Assembly (NCBI GenBank): GCA_900472625.1
Contig: UCIT01000019.1
Coordinates: 1 to 50,419, forward strand
Reading direction: 5' to 3'
Length of the DNA: 50,419 nt
From: Hyphomicrobiales bacterium
GTDB lineage: Bacteria > Pseudomonadota > Alphaproteobacteria > Rhizobiales > Rhizobiaceae
Below are positions 31,699 to 40,088 of the stretch, piece by piece. The translations under genes were made by a program, and so were the position numbers. A model generated the notes under the pieces. That model was not told where the DNA came from. It was given only the letters and a program-made list of their open reading frames with translations, and ran no database searches. Numbering within the stretch: position 1 is the first letter of the stretch; each line of letters opens with the position of its first letter.

Positions 31699-32952
31699 TC
31701 AGTGCGCGACGGCGGCGGCGGCGGCTTCGTCGATCAGACGGCCGGAGCGGAAGCGGTCCAGCGTCAGGCCGGCGTTGAACTGGTTGGCCTCGTCGCGGGC
31801 AATCAGGTGCGCGAAGAGATTGGCCGAACCCGGCGTCGCCTTGAAGCCGCCAGTGCCCCAGCCGCAGTTGACGTAGAGGCCTGGAACCGGCGTTTTCGAC
31901 TGGATGGCCGAACGATCCGGCGTGTTGTCGACGATCCCACCCCACTGCCGCATCATCTTGACGCGGCGGAACATCGGGAACAGCTCGCAGATGGCATCGA
32001 GCGTATGCGTGATGATCTGCAACCCGCCAGTCTGCGAGTAGGAATTGTACTGGTCGGTGCCGGCGCCGATGACGAGCTCGCCCTTGTCGGACTGCGAGAT
32101 ATAGGCATGTACTGTGTTGGACATGACAACGCAGGGGAAGATCGGCTTCAGCGGCTCGGAAACCAGCGCCTGCAGCGGGCTCGACTGCAGCGGCACGCGC
32201 ACATCGGCCATCTTCATGATGGTGGTGGTGTGGCCGGCAGCCGAAACGCCCACCTTCTTGGCACCGATGAAGCCGCGCGATGTCTCAACGCCGGTGACGC
32301 GACCGTCGGGGCCGCGGCGGATGCCGGTGACTTCGCAGTTCTGGATGATGTGGACGCCGCGATCGGATGCCGCGCGCGCATAGCCCCAGGCAACAGCATC
32401 GTGACGCGCCGTGCCGCCGCGGCGCTGGAGAGCAGCACCGTTGATCGGATAGCGCGCGCTGGCGGAGATATCGAGCGGCGGACAATAGGCTTTCGCCTGC
32501 TCCGGCGTCATCCATTCATTGTCGATGCCATAGAGACGGTTGGCGTGGATATGGCGCTTGAAGGATTGCTGGTCGTGCACATTGTGCGACAGCATCATCA
32601 CGCCGCGCGGCGAGTACATGACGTTGTAGTTGAGATCCTGACTGAGCCCTTCCCAGAGCTTCATCGAATGCTCGTAGATGTGCATGCTCTCTTCGTAGAG
32701 ATAGTTCGAGCGGATGATGGTGGTGTTGCGGCCAGTGTTCCCGCCGCCGAGCCAGCCCTTTTCGATCACCGCGACATTGGTGATGCCGTGCTCCTTGGCG
32801 AGGTAATAGGCAGCACCCAGGCCGTGCCCGCCGCCGCCGATGATGATCACGTCGTATTCGGAACGCGGCTCCGGCGAAGTCCACTGCTTGTCCCAGCCCT
32901 TATGACCCCGAAGAGCCTCCCGTGCCACGGCAAAAACCGAATATCTGCGCAT
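31699..32952 (-). CDS. soxB: Sarcosine oxidase beta subunit
   Basis: 417 residues. The FAD-binding motif is DVIIIGGGGHGLGAAYYLAK (about 35-54), followed by the DAO fold. Beta carries the active site and, in the family, both non-covalent FAD and a covalently bound FMN on a histidine; I did not assign that histidine by number. First gene of the operon, with AAGGAGATGAAGGCGG before the ATG. The folate genes often found after soxG (purU, folD, glyA) are not in this window. Confidence 0.96.
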   Translation of the reverse strand: MRRYSVFAVAREALRGHKGWDKQWTSPEPRSEYDVIIIGGGGHGLGAAYYLAKEHGITNVAVIEKGWLGGGNTGRNTTIIRSNYLYEESMHIYEHSMKLWEGLSQDLNYNVMYSPRGVMMLSHNVHDQQSFKRHIHANRLYGIDNEWMTPEQAKAYCPPLDISASARYPINGAALQRRGGTARHDAVAWGYARAASDRGVHIIQNCEVTGIRRGPDGRVTGVETSRGFIGAKKVGVSAAGHTTTIMKMADVRVPLQSSPLQALVSEPLKPIFPCVVMSNTVHAYISQSDKGELVIGAGTDQYNSYSQTGGLQIITHTLDAICELFPMFRRVKMMRQWGGIVDNTPDRSAIQSKTPVPGLYVNCGWGTGGFKATPGSANLFAHLIARDEANQFNAGLTLDRFRSGRLIDEAAAAAVAH

Positions 32953-33205
32953 CCGCCTTCATCTCCTTGCGGGGAAAAGCTCCCCTGTCGTCGGCCATAC
33001 AAATCGCAAATCCAAATGCGGCACAACGTTTCTTTTGCGACGCCAAATGGCTTTTGTTTTGACACGACGCAAGATTGCTTGAGATCGATGGCAAATAGCG
33101 AGCGGACCGCCCCACGAAATCGGGCCATACTGGGGTGGAGAAACGTCGCCAGGCTCTTATGTGACTCGGAGGGATGGAAAACACCGCAGCCAAGGGAGCG
33201 AGACG
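32953..33205. promoter_or_regulatory. Divergent region between soxB and the PhnB-like gene
   Basis: 253 bases hold the promoter of the leftward sox operon and that of the rightward gene. AT-rich stretches lie at about 33025-33065. No convincing promoter or operator could be named. There is no regulatory gene adjacent to the sox operon in this window. Confidence 0.3.
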
Positions 33206-33679
33206 ATGGCCAAAAACACGATCTGCGTATGGTATGACAAGGACGCCGAGGCGGCCGCGAATTTCTATGCCGGCCTCTTTCCCGACAGCAAGGTCACGTC
33301 GGTGATCCGAGCCCCGGGCGATTACCCCGACGGCAGGCAGGGTGACGTGCTGGTGGTCGAGTTCACCGTCGCCGGCATCTCCTGCATGGGACTGAACGGC
33401 GGCCCGACCTTCAAGCACAGCGAGGCCTTCTCGTTCCAGATCGCCACCGACGACCAGGAGGAGACCGACCGCTACTGGAACGCGATCGTCGACAACGGCG
33501 GCCAGGAAAGCGAATGCGGCTGGTGCAAGGACAGATGGGGCATTTCCTGGCAGATCACCCCGCGGGTTCTGATGGAGGCGATGAGAGCCGGCGGCAGCGA
33601 GGCGAAGCGCGCATTCGATGCGATGATGACGATGCGCAAGATCGACGTCGCCGCGATCGAGGCGGCGCGCCGCGGCTGA
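33206..33679 (+). CDS. PhnB-like VOC protein (3-demethylubiquinone methyltransferase-like fold)
   Basis: 157 residues. NTICVWYDKDAEAAANFYAG, GISCMGLNGGPTFKHSEAFS and CGWCKDRWGISWQITPR are the hallmarks of the PF06983 family. The family name mentions a ubiquinone methyltransferase, but these proteins are VOC-fold and their true reactions are mostly unknown. ATG 33206 is chosen for the AAGGGAG site ten bases upstream. Confidence 0.88.
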   Translation: MAKNTICVWYDKDAEAAANFYAGLFPDSKVTSVIRAPGDYPDGRQGDVLVVEFTVAGISCMGLNGGPTFKHSEAFSFQIATDDQEETDRYWNAIVDNGGQESECGWCKDRWGISWQITPRVLMEAMRAGGSEAKRAFDAMMTMRKIDVAAIEAARRG

Positions 33680-33776
33680 GCTGCGGGGAGCCGGCTCGTT
33701 GGCCAAACCGGCTGCGACCTTGAGGCACAGGCCCGATGCTTGAACAGGAACCGCGACACGTGCTAGTCGGCTTGCC

Positions 33777-34157
33777 ATGGCAAACCTGTTCGGACGTGCA
33801 TGCCTCACCTGTCTCGCCTTGCTTGCGCTGGCGCCGCAAGCCTTCGCGATTGACGCCAGGACGATCGCGCAGATCGAGAAGCTCTATCCGGTCGATCAAC
33901 TCGACCAGCGCTGCGACATCGAGGCGATGGATCGCCTGAATGCCGACAAGGTGATTTCCTACACCTTCTCGCACCCGAAGCGCACATCAGCCCATGTCGA
34001 TGCGGCAGGCGCGGTGTTCCGGCAAAAAGGCCAGTGGTTCCGCCTCTCTTATGCCTGCACGACCAGCGCCGATCACCTGACAGTCCTCTCCTTCACATTC
34101 AAGCGCGGCGACATGATCGCGCACAGGGACTGGGCCAAGTACTATCTCTACCCCTGA
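33777..34157 (+). CDS. DUF930 domain exported protein
   Basis: 126 residues with a Sec signal peptide (MANLFGRACLTCLALLALAP, cleavage likely after AFA). The mature part holds QRCDIEAMDRL, ADKVISYTFSHP, GAVFRQKGQWFRLSYACTTS and GDMIAHRDWAKYYL, the pattern of the DUF930 family in rhizobia. Two cysteines could form a disulfide in the periplasm. Function unknown. Confidence 0.8.
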   Translation: MANLFGRACLTCLALLALAPQAFAIDARTIAQIEKLYPVDQLDQRCDIEAMDRLNADKVISYTFSHPKRTSAHVDAAGAVFRQKGQWFRLSYACTTSADHLTVLSFTFKRGDMIAHRDWAKYYLYP

Positions 34158-34193
34158 GATTGGCCGATTTCAGGCTGCGATGTTGGCGGTGCG

Positions 34194-34217
34194 GTAGCAA
34201 CATCTGTAGCAACATCT
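34194..34217. repeat. Tandem 12-base direct repeat
   Basis: GTAGCAACATCT occurs twice in a row between the DUF930 and YCII genes. Most likely a simple slippage duplication; no function is suggested. Confidence 0.6.
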
Positions 34218-34329
34218 ATCGACCGCGCTAAGTGATTTCCGCAGCGCGCTGTCGGATCGCACCACGGTCTTTCGTCTTTATGGGGAAGGCAAGGCCGACC
34301 GGCTGGCCGACAATCCTGGAGGAGAGGTC

Positions 34330-34668
34330 ATGACCCAGTATCTCGTTGCCGTTCACCACCCCGATAACTACGATCCCTCTTTCGAGGGCGAAGACATGCA
34401 GCGCGATATTCGTGCGCTCAACGAGGAGATGAAAGCTGCCGGCATCCGCATCTTCGTCGGCGGGCTGAACGCTGCCGCAAGCGCAATGTCGCTGCGCAAG
34501 CAGCCGGATGGAGAGGTCGAGGTCACCAAAGGCCCTTACCTCAAGACCAGCGAACACATGGGTGGCTTCTGGGTGCTGGAGGCCGTGGATCTCGACGAGG
34601 CGCTGGCCTGGGGCCGCAAGGCTGCCATCGCCTGCCGCGCGCCGATCGAGGTGCGCCCGTTTCACTGA
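34330..34668 (+). CDS. YCII-related (DGPF-like) protein
   Basis: 112 residues: MTQYLVAVHHPDNYDP, LNEEMKAAGIRIFVGGL, GPYLKTSEHMGGFWVLEAVD and EVRPFH. This is the small ferredoxin-like fold of the YCII family, often encoded near ECF sigma factors, though none is seen here. A GGAGGAGAGG site precedes the ATG. Function unknown. Confidence 0.88.
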   Translation: MTQYLVAVHHPDNYDPSFEGEDMQRDIRALNEEMKAAGIRIFVGGLNAAASAMSLRKQPDGEVEVTKGPYLKTSEHMGGFWVLEAVDLDEALAWGRKAAIACRAPIEVRPFH

Positions 34669-34754
34669 CGATCGCCAAAGCCGTGTCGCGGCCGGGCGGC
34701 CACGAGACTTGTCCACACGCCCTGCCTGAGATTCGCCCAATATTAGTATTGTTG

Positions 34755-34932
34755 CGGACAGGTCACGAACATCCCCGGAACGAAGCGCTACCTACTCCTT
34801 TTGGTGAGGCGCTCGAATGCTCCTGCGAGGACTAACGTCACCCGGCTGAATTGGTTTTCCGTTACCGCGACGTTAACTGCTCTGCCAATTCAGTATCAAC
34901 CCGCCGTGAACCCAAACTCGCGGCGGGTTTTT
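34755..34932 (+). ncRNA. Candidate structured small RNA (or long structured 3' end of the YCII transcript)
   Basis: The 314-base gap 34669-34982 has no gene on the plus strand but holds three stem-loops in a row. The first is AGCGC / GCGCT with an inner UACC / GGUG (34784-34812). The second is CTGAATTGG / CCAATTCAG, a perfect nine-base stem (34846-34854 with 34885-34893). The third is a terminator (34899-34932). This resembles a trans-acting bacterial sRNA. The 5' end is a guess; no good promoter was found, so it could instead be the end of the YCII mRNA. It matches no RNA family I can name. Confidence 0.45.
34899..34932 (+). terminator. Rho-independent terminator
   Basis: ACCCGCCG pairs with CGGCGGGT, followed by TTTTT. 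It points rightward and is located 230 bases after the YCII stop. It faces the end of the leftward TadG/VWA gene. Confidence 0.9.
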
Positions 34933-34982
34933 GTCGGCGGGAACGCCGTTCACGGATCATTGGCCGTCCCTGTTTCGTCAAG

Positions 34983-36176
34983 CTAGTTGGTCAGCCGGCT
35001 GGTCGATTTCGTGGCGGCGTCACCGATGGCACTGAACGCTGCGGTCAGAGCATCCATGGTGTTCGGCTCGTAATAATTGGCATCGGTGGAGGCGCAGAAT
35101 TTCAAAAGCGCCTTGCCCTTGTCGGGCGCCATGAAGGCGACGGTATAGATCTTGATGCCGGCATTCTTGGCATTTGTGCATTCGTCGCGCACCGACTGAT
35201 CGAGCTTGCTGTTCCACACGATGGTGTCCCCGGTCATGTCGCCATCGGTCATCAAGACGATGATCCGGTCAGAGTTACTGTTGTTCTTCTTCGCCTGCGC
35301 GACGCTTTCGGCATCGGTGCCGTACTGGTTCCGGGCGATGTTGGCGTTGGCGGCCTTGACCGAAGCCGTGGCATCCGTGCCGCTGTTCGGCGCTATCGTG
35401 ATGTTGGTCACGAAGGTCCGTGCCGCAGCCGTCCCCCAGTCCATTGCCGATTGCCCCTTGATGCTGCTGGTATAGGAAATCGCTCCGCTCCGGGCGTAGC
35501 GCGTGTTCGGATCGAACTTGTCGAGCGCATCGAACAGCTTGCCCGCAGCGATCTTCAGTGCGTCAATCTTGGTGTAATAGGCCGGTTGCGTGCCGATGCA
35601 GATGCCGAGCAGGTTGATCAGGCACTTCGTACCACTCACCGTGGTCGTGTCGTCGGCCATCGAGGTCGATGCGTCGAGCACCAGCTCGATCGAGACCCCG
35701 GTCTTGGTGGTGCCCGTGCCGCTGGCTGTCTTGCTGGCCGAAGAGACCAGGAAGGTACTGCCGGCGATAAGCCCGGTCAGTGGCGTCATGGAAATCGATA
35801 CCGACGACGTGACGGTCACCGCGAAGGTCTTGCCGGATGAGGTCGTCGTCGTCACTATGGAGACCGCAGTGGCATTCTTGGCTGCCGCCGCAGCCGCGCT
35901 GCCCATCGCCACCCCGACTTGCCCGGACACGAAATCCTTGCCCAGCGTCTTGCCGGAGGTGTCGTCGGCCTTGCCGTTTACCAGCGCCGTCGAAACCGCG
36001 AGCGCCGCCGCGTCGGTGGCGTCCTGCAGCTGCCGTTGCGACATGGAGATATTCACCGTATCGATCGCCAGCCCGGCAACGCCGATCAGCAAGGGCATGA
36101 CGATCGCCGTCAGCATGCCGAAATTCCCATCCCGGCGACGCCAGAGGCGCCGCGCGTCATCCAGAACATAAGTCAT
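34983..36176 (-). CDS. TadG-like protein with von Willebrand factor A domain (third copy)
   Basis: 397 residues, a clear paralog of the gene at 13131. N-terminus: LWRRRDGNFGMLTAIVMPLL, membrane helix, then QRQLQDATDAAALAVSTAL. VWA MIDAS motif DASTS in LVLDASTSMADD and the second metal site MTDGDM. CTNAKNAGIKIYTVAFMAP and the C-terminal RLTN are nearly the same as in the 13131 protein. ATG 36176 is chosen because an upstream ATG at 36197 would add seven residues that the paralogs lack. The 142-base gap before it does not contain the CGCTAAAATT/TAAATAC element. Likely anchored in the inner membrane with the VWA part outside. Confidence 0.85.
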   Translation of the reverse strand: MTYVLDDARRLWRRRDGNFGMLTAIVMPLLIGVAGLAIDTVNISMSQRQLQDATDAAALAVSTALVNGKADDTSGKTLGKDFVSGQVGVAMGSAAAAAAKNATAVSIVTTTTSSGKTFAVTVTSSVSISMTPLTGLIAGSTFLVSSASKTASGTGTTKTGVSIELVLDASTSMADDTTTVSGTKCLINLLGICIGTQPAYYTKIDALKIAAGKLFDALDKFDPNTRYARSGAISYTSSIKGQSAMDWGTAAARTFVTNITIAPNSGTDATASVKAANANIARNQYGTDAESVAQAKKNNSNSDRIIVLMTDGDMTGDTIVWNSKLDQSVRDECTNAKNAGIKIYTVAFMAPDKGKALLKFCASTDANYYEPNTMDALTAAFSAIGDAATKSTSRLTN

Positions 36177-36318
36177 GACTGATAAACGAGGCGGCACGGA
36201 TAAGGTGCCGTTCGACCTGTCATCGCGGTTAACGAGCAGGAACCGGCGGTGTCAAACATGGCCCAACGCGAGATTCGCCGGCCACCGAAGCGGTACGCCA
36301 AAGCCGGAAATGGCCCGC

Positions 36319-37281
36319 CTATGCGTCCTCGATATCGGCCCCATTCTTGCCGGTCGTCCCGCCATCCGAGGTCCAATGGATTTCCGAGAGCTCGCGCGCC
36401 ACATCCGAGATCAGCGACCTCAGCCAGCGATGCGCGGGGTCGTGGCGATAGCGCACATGCCAGGCAAGATCGACCGGGAAGCGGCCGAGATCGACAGGCG
36501 CGGGCACGATCTTCAGCCTCGGATCCGCCGCCAGATGCCGACAGATCAGGCTCGGCAGCGTGGCGCAATAGTCGGTGACCGCGATCATCTCCGGCGCGGC
36601 CAGGAAATGCGTGACCGAGACCGCCACCTCCCGCCGCAGCCCGCGCTGCTCCAGCGCCTGGAACAGTCCGACCCGCAGCCGGCCGTGCGGCACGACGTTG
36701 ACATGCCGCAGCCACTCGTATTGCTCGCGCGTCATGCTGTCGCCGATATCGGGGTGATCGGCGCGGACCACGCAGGCCAGTCCCTCGTTCATCAGATGCT
36801 GCACCACCAGATTATCGGGCGGATCGGCGATGCGGCCGAGCACCATGGCCGTTGTCCCGGACATGACGCCGGTCTCGACCAGATCGTTGCCGTAGGGCGT
36901 CAGCCGCAGCTTGATCCCCGGCGCCGTCTTGCCCAGCCGTGCAACGATGGCAGGCATCAGCACGAACTCGACATAGCTGTTGGGCGCGATGGTGAACAGA
37001 AGCTCTGCCTGCATCGGATCGAAATCCTGCTGGCCGAGCACCACGTCGTCGATGGCCGCCAGCGCGGCGGCGATCACAGGCGCCAGCTCCAGCGCCATCT
37101 GCGTCGGCTGCATGCCGTAGCGCTCGCGCACGAACAGCTGGTCGCGCATGACAAGCCGCAATCGCGCCAGCGCATTGGACAGCGCCGGTTGGGTGATGCC
37201 GAGGCGGTCGGCGCCGCGCGTCACGTTGCGCTCCTCCATCAGCGTCACGAAGACAGGCAGCAGGTTCAGGTCGTATCGCAT
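36319..37281 (-). CDS. LysR-family transcriptional regulator
   Basis: 320 residues. The winged helix-turn-helix (about 1-65) reads MRYDLNLLPVFVTLMEERNV and GADRLGITQPALSNALARLR. The opening and the effector domain (LLFTIAPNSYVEFVLMPAIV) resemble the NodD/LeuO subgroup rather than the CbbR one. Divergent from the short-chain dehydrogenase at 37533, which is its likely target. Effector unknown. Confidence 0.93.
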   Translation of the reverse strand: MRYDLNLLPVFVTLMEERNVTRGADRLGITQPALSNALARLRLVMRDQLFVRERYGMQPTQMALELAPVIAAALAAIDDVVLGQQDFDPMQAELLFTIAPNSYVEFVLMPAIVARLGKTAPGIKLRLTPYGNDLVETGVMSGTTAMVLGRIADPPDNLVVQHLMNEGLACVVRADHPDIGDSMTREQYEWLRHVNVVPHGRLRVGLFQALEQRGLRREVAVSVTHFLAAPEMIAVTDYCATLPSLICRHLAADPRLKIVPAPVDLGRFPVDLAWHVRYRHDPAHRWLRSLISDVARELSEIHWTSDGGTTGKNGADIEDA

Positions 37282-37532
37282 CCAGTTATAATGCCATGTG
37301 AATATCTAGAATAAAACAAATAAATTTCTTAAATATATCCAATAGGCGCATCTTTCCCTTGTCCAGAAAGACAATATTCACTTCAGCCAGCCACGCGAGA
37401 CCACGCATTACCGAAAGCATCTCGGCACCATCAACGATCTCGCAGTGCGCGCGGGCCGGAGTTCGCCCCAATCAAGACCGCCTCAAGGTCGCGAAATTCC
37501 AACCACCAAAGAAATAACGAAGGAGAAAGATC
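37282..37532. promoter_or_regulatory. Divergent LysR/SDR control region
   Basis: The first 100 bases next to the LysR start are strongly AT-rich. GTGAATAT (37298-37305) and ATATTCAC (37374-37381) form an eight-base inverted pair 76 bases apart, a possible pair of regulator half-sites. GAAGGAGA precedes the SDR ATG. Confidence 0.4.
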
Positions 37533-38273
37533 ATGAGTGAAGGTATCAAGGGCAAGGTCGCCCTCATCACCGGCGGCAGCACCGGGCTTGGCGCCGAAAC
37601 GGCCAGGCATCTCGCTGCCAGCGGCGCCCGCGTCGCCGTTGCCGCCCGCCGCAAGGACAAGCTGGACGAGGTGGTCGACGCCATCAGCAAGGCCGGCGGC
37701 GAAGCCCGCGCCTACCAGCTCGACGTGGTCGACAAGAAACAGGTCAAGTCGGTTGTCGATGCCGTCATCGGCGATTTCGGCAGGCTCGACGTGCTGATCA
37801 ACAATGCCGGCATCATGCCGATCCGCCCGATGTCCGAGGTCAATACCGAGGAGTGGGACGCGATGATCGACGTCAACATCAAGGGCACGCTCTACGGCAT
37901 CGCCGCCGCACTGCCTGCTTTCCTCGCGCAGGAAAGCGGCCACATCATCAACCTGAGCTCGGTCGCCGGCATCAAGGTCTTCGCGCCCGGCGGCACCGTC
38001 TACTCCGGCACCAAGTTCGCAGTGCGGGCAATTTCCGATGGCCTGCGCCAGGAAGTCGGCGCCAAGGTCCGCGTCACCTCGATCGAGCCGGGCGCCGTGG
38101 ACAGCGAACTCAAGTTCAACACCACGGGAACCGCGCAGTCGGGCGTACTCGATTTCTACAAGATCGCCATCCCGGCGAGCGCAGTCGCCCGCGCGATCGC
38201 CTACGCCATCGCCCAGCCCGCGGATGTCGATATCAACGAGATCGTGCTGCGCCCGACGGCCCAGGAATTCTGA
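37533..38273 (+). CDS. Short-chain dehydrogenase/reductase
   Basis: 246 residues, classical SDR. Cofactor motif TGGSTGLG near the N-terminus; AARRKDKL after the second strand suggests NADP preference. NNAGI is present, and the catalytic Ser-Tyr-Lys set lies in INLSSVAG and YSGTK. Closest in feel to the YdfG-like oxidoreductases of broad hydroxy-acid or carbonyl range. Probably controlled by the divergent LysR gene. Confidence 0.93.
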   Translation: MSEGIKGKVALITGGSTGLGAETARHLAASGARVAVAARRKDKLDEVVDAISKAGGEARAYQLDVVDKKQVKSVVDAVIGDFGRLDVLINNAGIMPIRPMSEVNTEEWDAMIDVNIKGTLYGIAAALPAFLAQESGHIINLSSVAGIKVFAPGGTVYSGTKFAVRAISDGLRQEVGAKVRVTSIEPGAVDSELKFNTTGTAQSGVLDFYKIAIPASAVARAIAYAIAQPADVDINEIVLRPTAQEF

Positions 38274-38361
38274 TCGCCAGAAGTACTGGTCGGGAGCAGT
38301 TCCGATCAACTAGAGGAATTGTGAAATCTTTGATCGCGTCACGGCGCGGTCGAAATGTCCC

Positions 38362-38396
38362 GGCATCAGTGGCACAGGCCCGGAGGGCCTGATGCC
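38362..38396. terminator. Hairpin between convergent genes
   Basis: GGCATCAG (38362-38369) pairs with CTGATGCC (38389-38396). An alternative inner stem CAGGCCC / GGGCCTG competes for the same bases. It lies in the 197-base gap between the ends of the rightward SDR gene and the leftward 75-residue gene. No T-run, so termination is only possible. Confidence 0.35.
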
Positions 38397-38470
38397 ATTG
38401 TGCGCTTGGGAAGCCGAACGATCGAAATTCGATAGATCGGCAGGGCGCGCGTCGGAAGACGCACTGGCCC

Positions 38471-38698
38471 TTACGAGGAGGACGCGGTCTTGGACGCTGC
38501 CCGCTTCTTCTTTGCGGGAGCGGCCTCAGGCGGGGCTTCGGCAGCCTGCTGCAGGCGAAGCGCCTTCAGCTTTTCCGTCTTCTTTTCTCGGGCCGCGGCC
38601 TCGGCTGATACGATTGCTCTGGCTGTCGTATCGGTGACAGCCGCCTTATCGCGCGATGAGAGCTTGGCCGGATTGAAGAATTCATTGTTTGAAGTCAT
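38471..38698 (-). CDS. Small Lys/Ala-rich protein downstream of rpsU
   Basis: 75 residues. The N-terminal half (MTSNNEFFNPAKLSSRDKAA and on to VSAEAAAREKKTEKLKALRLQQ) looks helical; the tail (EAAPAKKKRAASKTASSS) is basic and disordered, as in nucleic-acid-binding tails. Located 40 bases after rpsU on the same strand, so probably in its transcript. Not recognised; a link to ribosomes or RNA is inference from position and charge. An in-frame start at 38872 would run through rpsU and is unlikely. Confidence 0.65.
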   Translation of the reverse strand: MTSNNEFFNPAKLSSRDKAAVTDTTARAIVSAEAAAREKKTEKLKALRLQQAAEAPPEAAPAKKKRAASKTASSS

Positions 38699-38738
38699 CT
38701 GCACTCTCTCTATCTGGAAGACCTTGCCTTGCGGCAGA

Positions 38739-38978
38739 TCAACGGGCCGGGCGCAAGGCCTTCTTCGGAGCAGGCAGCAGGCCTTCGCGCTGAAGCTTCT
38801 TGCGGGCCAGCTTGCGCTGACGACGAACGGCTTCTGCCTTTTCGCGGACGCGCTTTTCAGATGGCTTTTCATAGGCGCTGCGCGCCTTGAACTCGCGGAA
38901 GAGACCTTCGCGCTGCATTTTCTTCTTCAGAACGCGAAGCGCCTGATCGACATTGTTATCCCTGACGAGAACCTGCAA
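38739..38978 (-). CDS. rpsU: Ribosomal protein bS21, copy 1
   Basis: 79 residues: [20 protein letters not shown] then the basic helix ([20 protein letters not shown]). bS21 sits in the small subunit near the anti-Shine-Dalgarno region and helps initiation. The start is TTG (38978-38976), with AAAGGA upstream. It has a different C-terminal tail ([14 protein letters not shown]) from copy 2 at 40089. Confidence 0.95.
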   Translation of the reverse strand: MQVLVRDNNVDQALRVLKKKMQREGLFREFKARSAYEKPSEKRVREKAEAVRRQRKLARKKLQREGLLPAPKKALRPAR

Positions 38979-39032
38979 ACTCTATTCCTTTCGTGCGGCA
39001 AACGGGTTGCCAGTTGGTGACGGAGCCGGAGA

Positions 39033-39320
39033 CTATTTCCTGACCCTGATGCTCGAAGACTTCAGCCAAGACCCTGTCTCGACAATCGCCACGGTTTCGT
39101 TGTTTGGCATCGGAAATGCCGGCTGGTTTGTGTCGATATCGCTTTCGACGATACGACGATCGAAATTCTCGGTCGCGAAGCGGACCCGGTATTGTCCCCG
39201 ACTACCGTCGGAGGGAAGCACGGCAGAAATCGTACATGTGCGGCGGGCCGTATCCGTACGGACGAAGCCATCCTTCAAAACGACCATGTCTCCGACAGCA
39301 AATCTGGAAGTGCCTGCCAT
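39033..39320 (-). CDS. Small unknown protein in the cold-shock/rpsU cluster
   Basis: 95 residues: FAVGDMVVLKDGFVRTD, CTISAVLPSDGSRGQYRVR, ENFDRRIVESDID. The alternating pattern suggests a small SH3-like beta barrel, with the QYRVR strand typical of such folds. GAGAAG precedes the ATG. It lies between cspA and rpsU copy 1 on the same strand, 54 bases from rpsU. No family could be named. Confidence 0.6.
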   Translation of the reverse strand: MAGTSRFAVGDMVVLKDGFVRTDTARRTCTISAVLPSDGSRGQYRVRFATENFDRRIVESDIDTNQPAFPMPNNETVAIVETGSWLKSSSIRVRK

Positions 39321-39360
39321 TGTCTTCTCACCGAGCTATCGTCGCGAATCTTAAAAAAGC

Positions 39361-39387
39361 ATAAAAGGCCGGGTGCAAACCCGACCT
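39361..39387 (-). terminator. Rho-independent terminator after cspA
   Basis: Read leftward: AGGTCGGG, loop TTTGCA, CCCGGCCT, then TTTAT. It starts 58 bases after the cspA stop and ends before the next small gene. Confidence 0.8.
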
Positions 39388-39444
39388 CTCCCGTCATTAC
39401 CTGCAGCTGCCGGTACATCCGCGGTCAGCCAAGGAAAATGACAA

Positions 39445-39654
39445 TTATTCAGCGCGCAGATTGTCTGCGGAATTCTTGCCCGAACGCTTGTCGGCGACGA
39501 GATCATAGCTGATCTTCTGGCCGTCATTGAGGCCGCGAAGGCCTGCACGCTCGACTGCCGAGATATGAACGAATACGTCAGCAGCGCCGTCATCCGGCTG
39601 AATGAAGCCGAAGCCCTTGGTGCTGTTGAACCACTTAACTGTACCTGTAGCCAT
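39445..39654 (-). CDS. cspA: Cold-shock protein of the CspA family
   Basis: 69 residues. The RNA-binding motifs are KGFGFI (RNP1) and VFVHI (RNP2), in the standard frame [16 protein letters not shown]. Binds single-stranded RNA and DNA and melts mRNA structure in the cold. Preceded by a leader of about 120 bases, as is common for cold-shock genes. The symbol is for the family; rhizobia have several paralogs. Confidence 0.95.
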   Translation of the reverse strand: MATGTVKWFNSTKGFGFIQPDDGAADVFVHISAVERAGLRGLNDGQKISYDLVADKRSGKNSADNLRAE

Positions 39655-40088
39655 AACGATCGCCTTTCAATGCTCGTTATTACCAAGCGAGTATTCGCCG
39701 GGTTTGATCGATTTTGAGAGGAGATCTGACGGAGCGGTTTGGCTCTTTGACAAAGGTCACAAGCAATGGTCGATGCGCTGATTATAGAGCAAAAGGTCAC
39801 AGATGCAAGGAACGAACCGGAAATAGCCGTTCGCGCGATGCAACCGTCAGCTTGTGCATAGCAGCATGCGGCCGTTCGACCATGGTGTAAACCGAAAAAT
39901 GCGTTGCCGCGCATGCCAGCCCGGCCGGCAGGGGTTTTTTCCACCGAAACCCGCTGATCCATATGGACTCCGGGGGTCTCATCTGTTATCCCGCACCCAA
40001 TCGCGTGGCGTGGCCGCGCGGAACAAATACACTTTGCCTTCGTCACTGCGCTGACCTTGGCATCAACAACCAAAGGAACGTGACTCTC
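39655..40088. promoter_or_regulatory. Divergent region of cspA and rpsU copy 2
   Basis: 434 bases without a gene. On the minus strand a good sigma-70-like promoter for cspA is seen: TTGCAT (39808-39803), 16 bases, TATAAT (39786-39781). This gives a leader of about 120 bases. AAAGGTCACA occurs twice, at 39752-39761 and 39792-39801, exactly 40 bases apart; one copy is inside the promoter spacer. On the plus strand, AAAGGA lies 12 bases before the rpsU GTG; no clear plus-strand promoter was found. Confidence 0.6.

Noticed and set aside
34194..34217. Tandem GTAGCAACATCT as a CRISPR-like or operator array
   Set aside because: Only two copies without spacers; looks like a simple duplication.
34851..35840. 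Long plus-strand reading frame of 329 codons
   Set aside because: It is antisense to the TadG/VWA gene on the minus strand, whose product has clear MIDAS motifs; the plus-strand translation is R/G/V-rich and resembles nothing.
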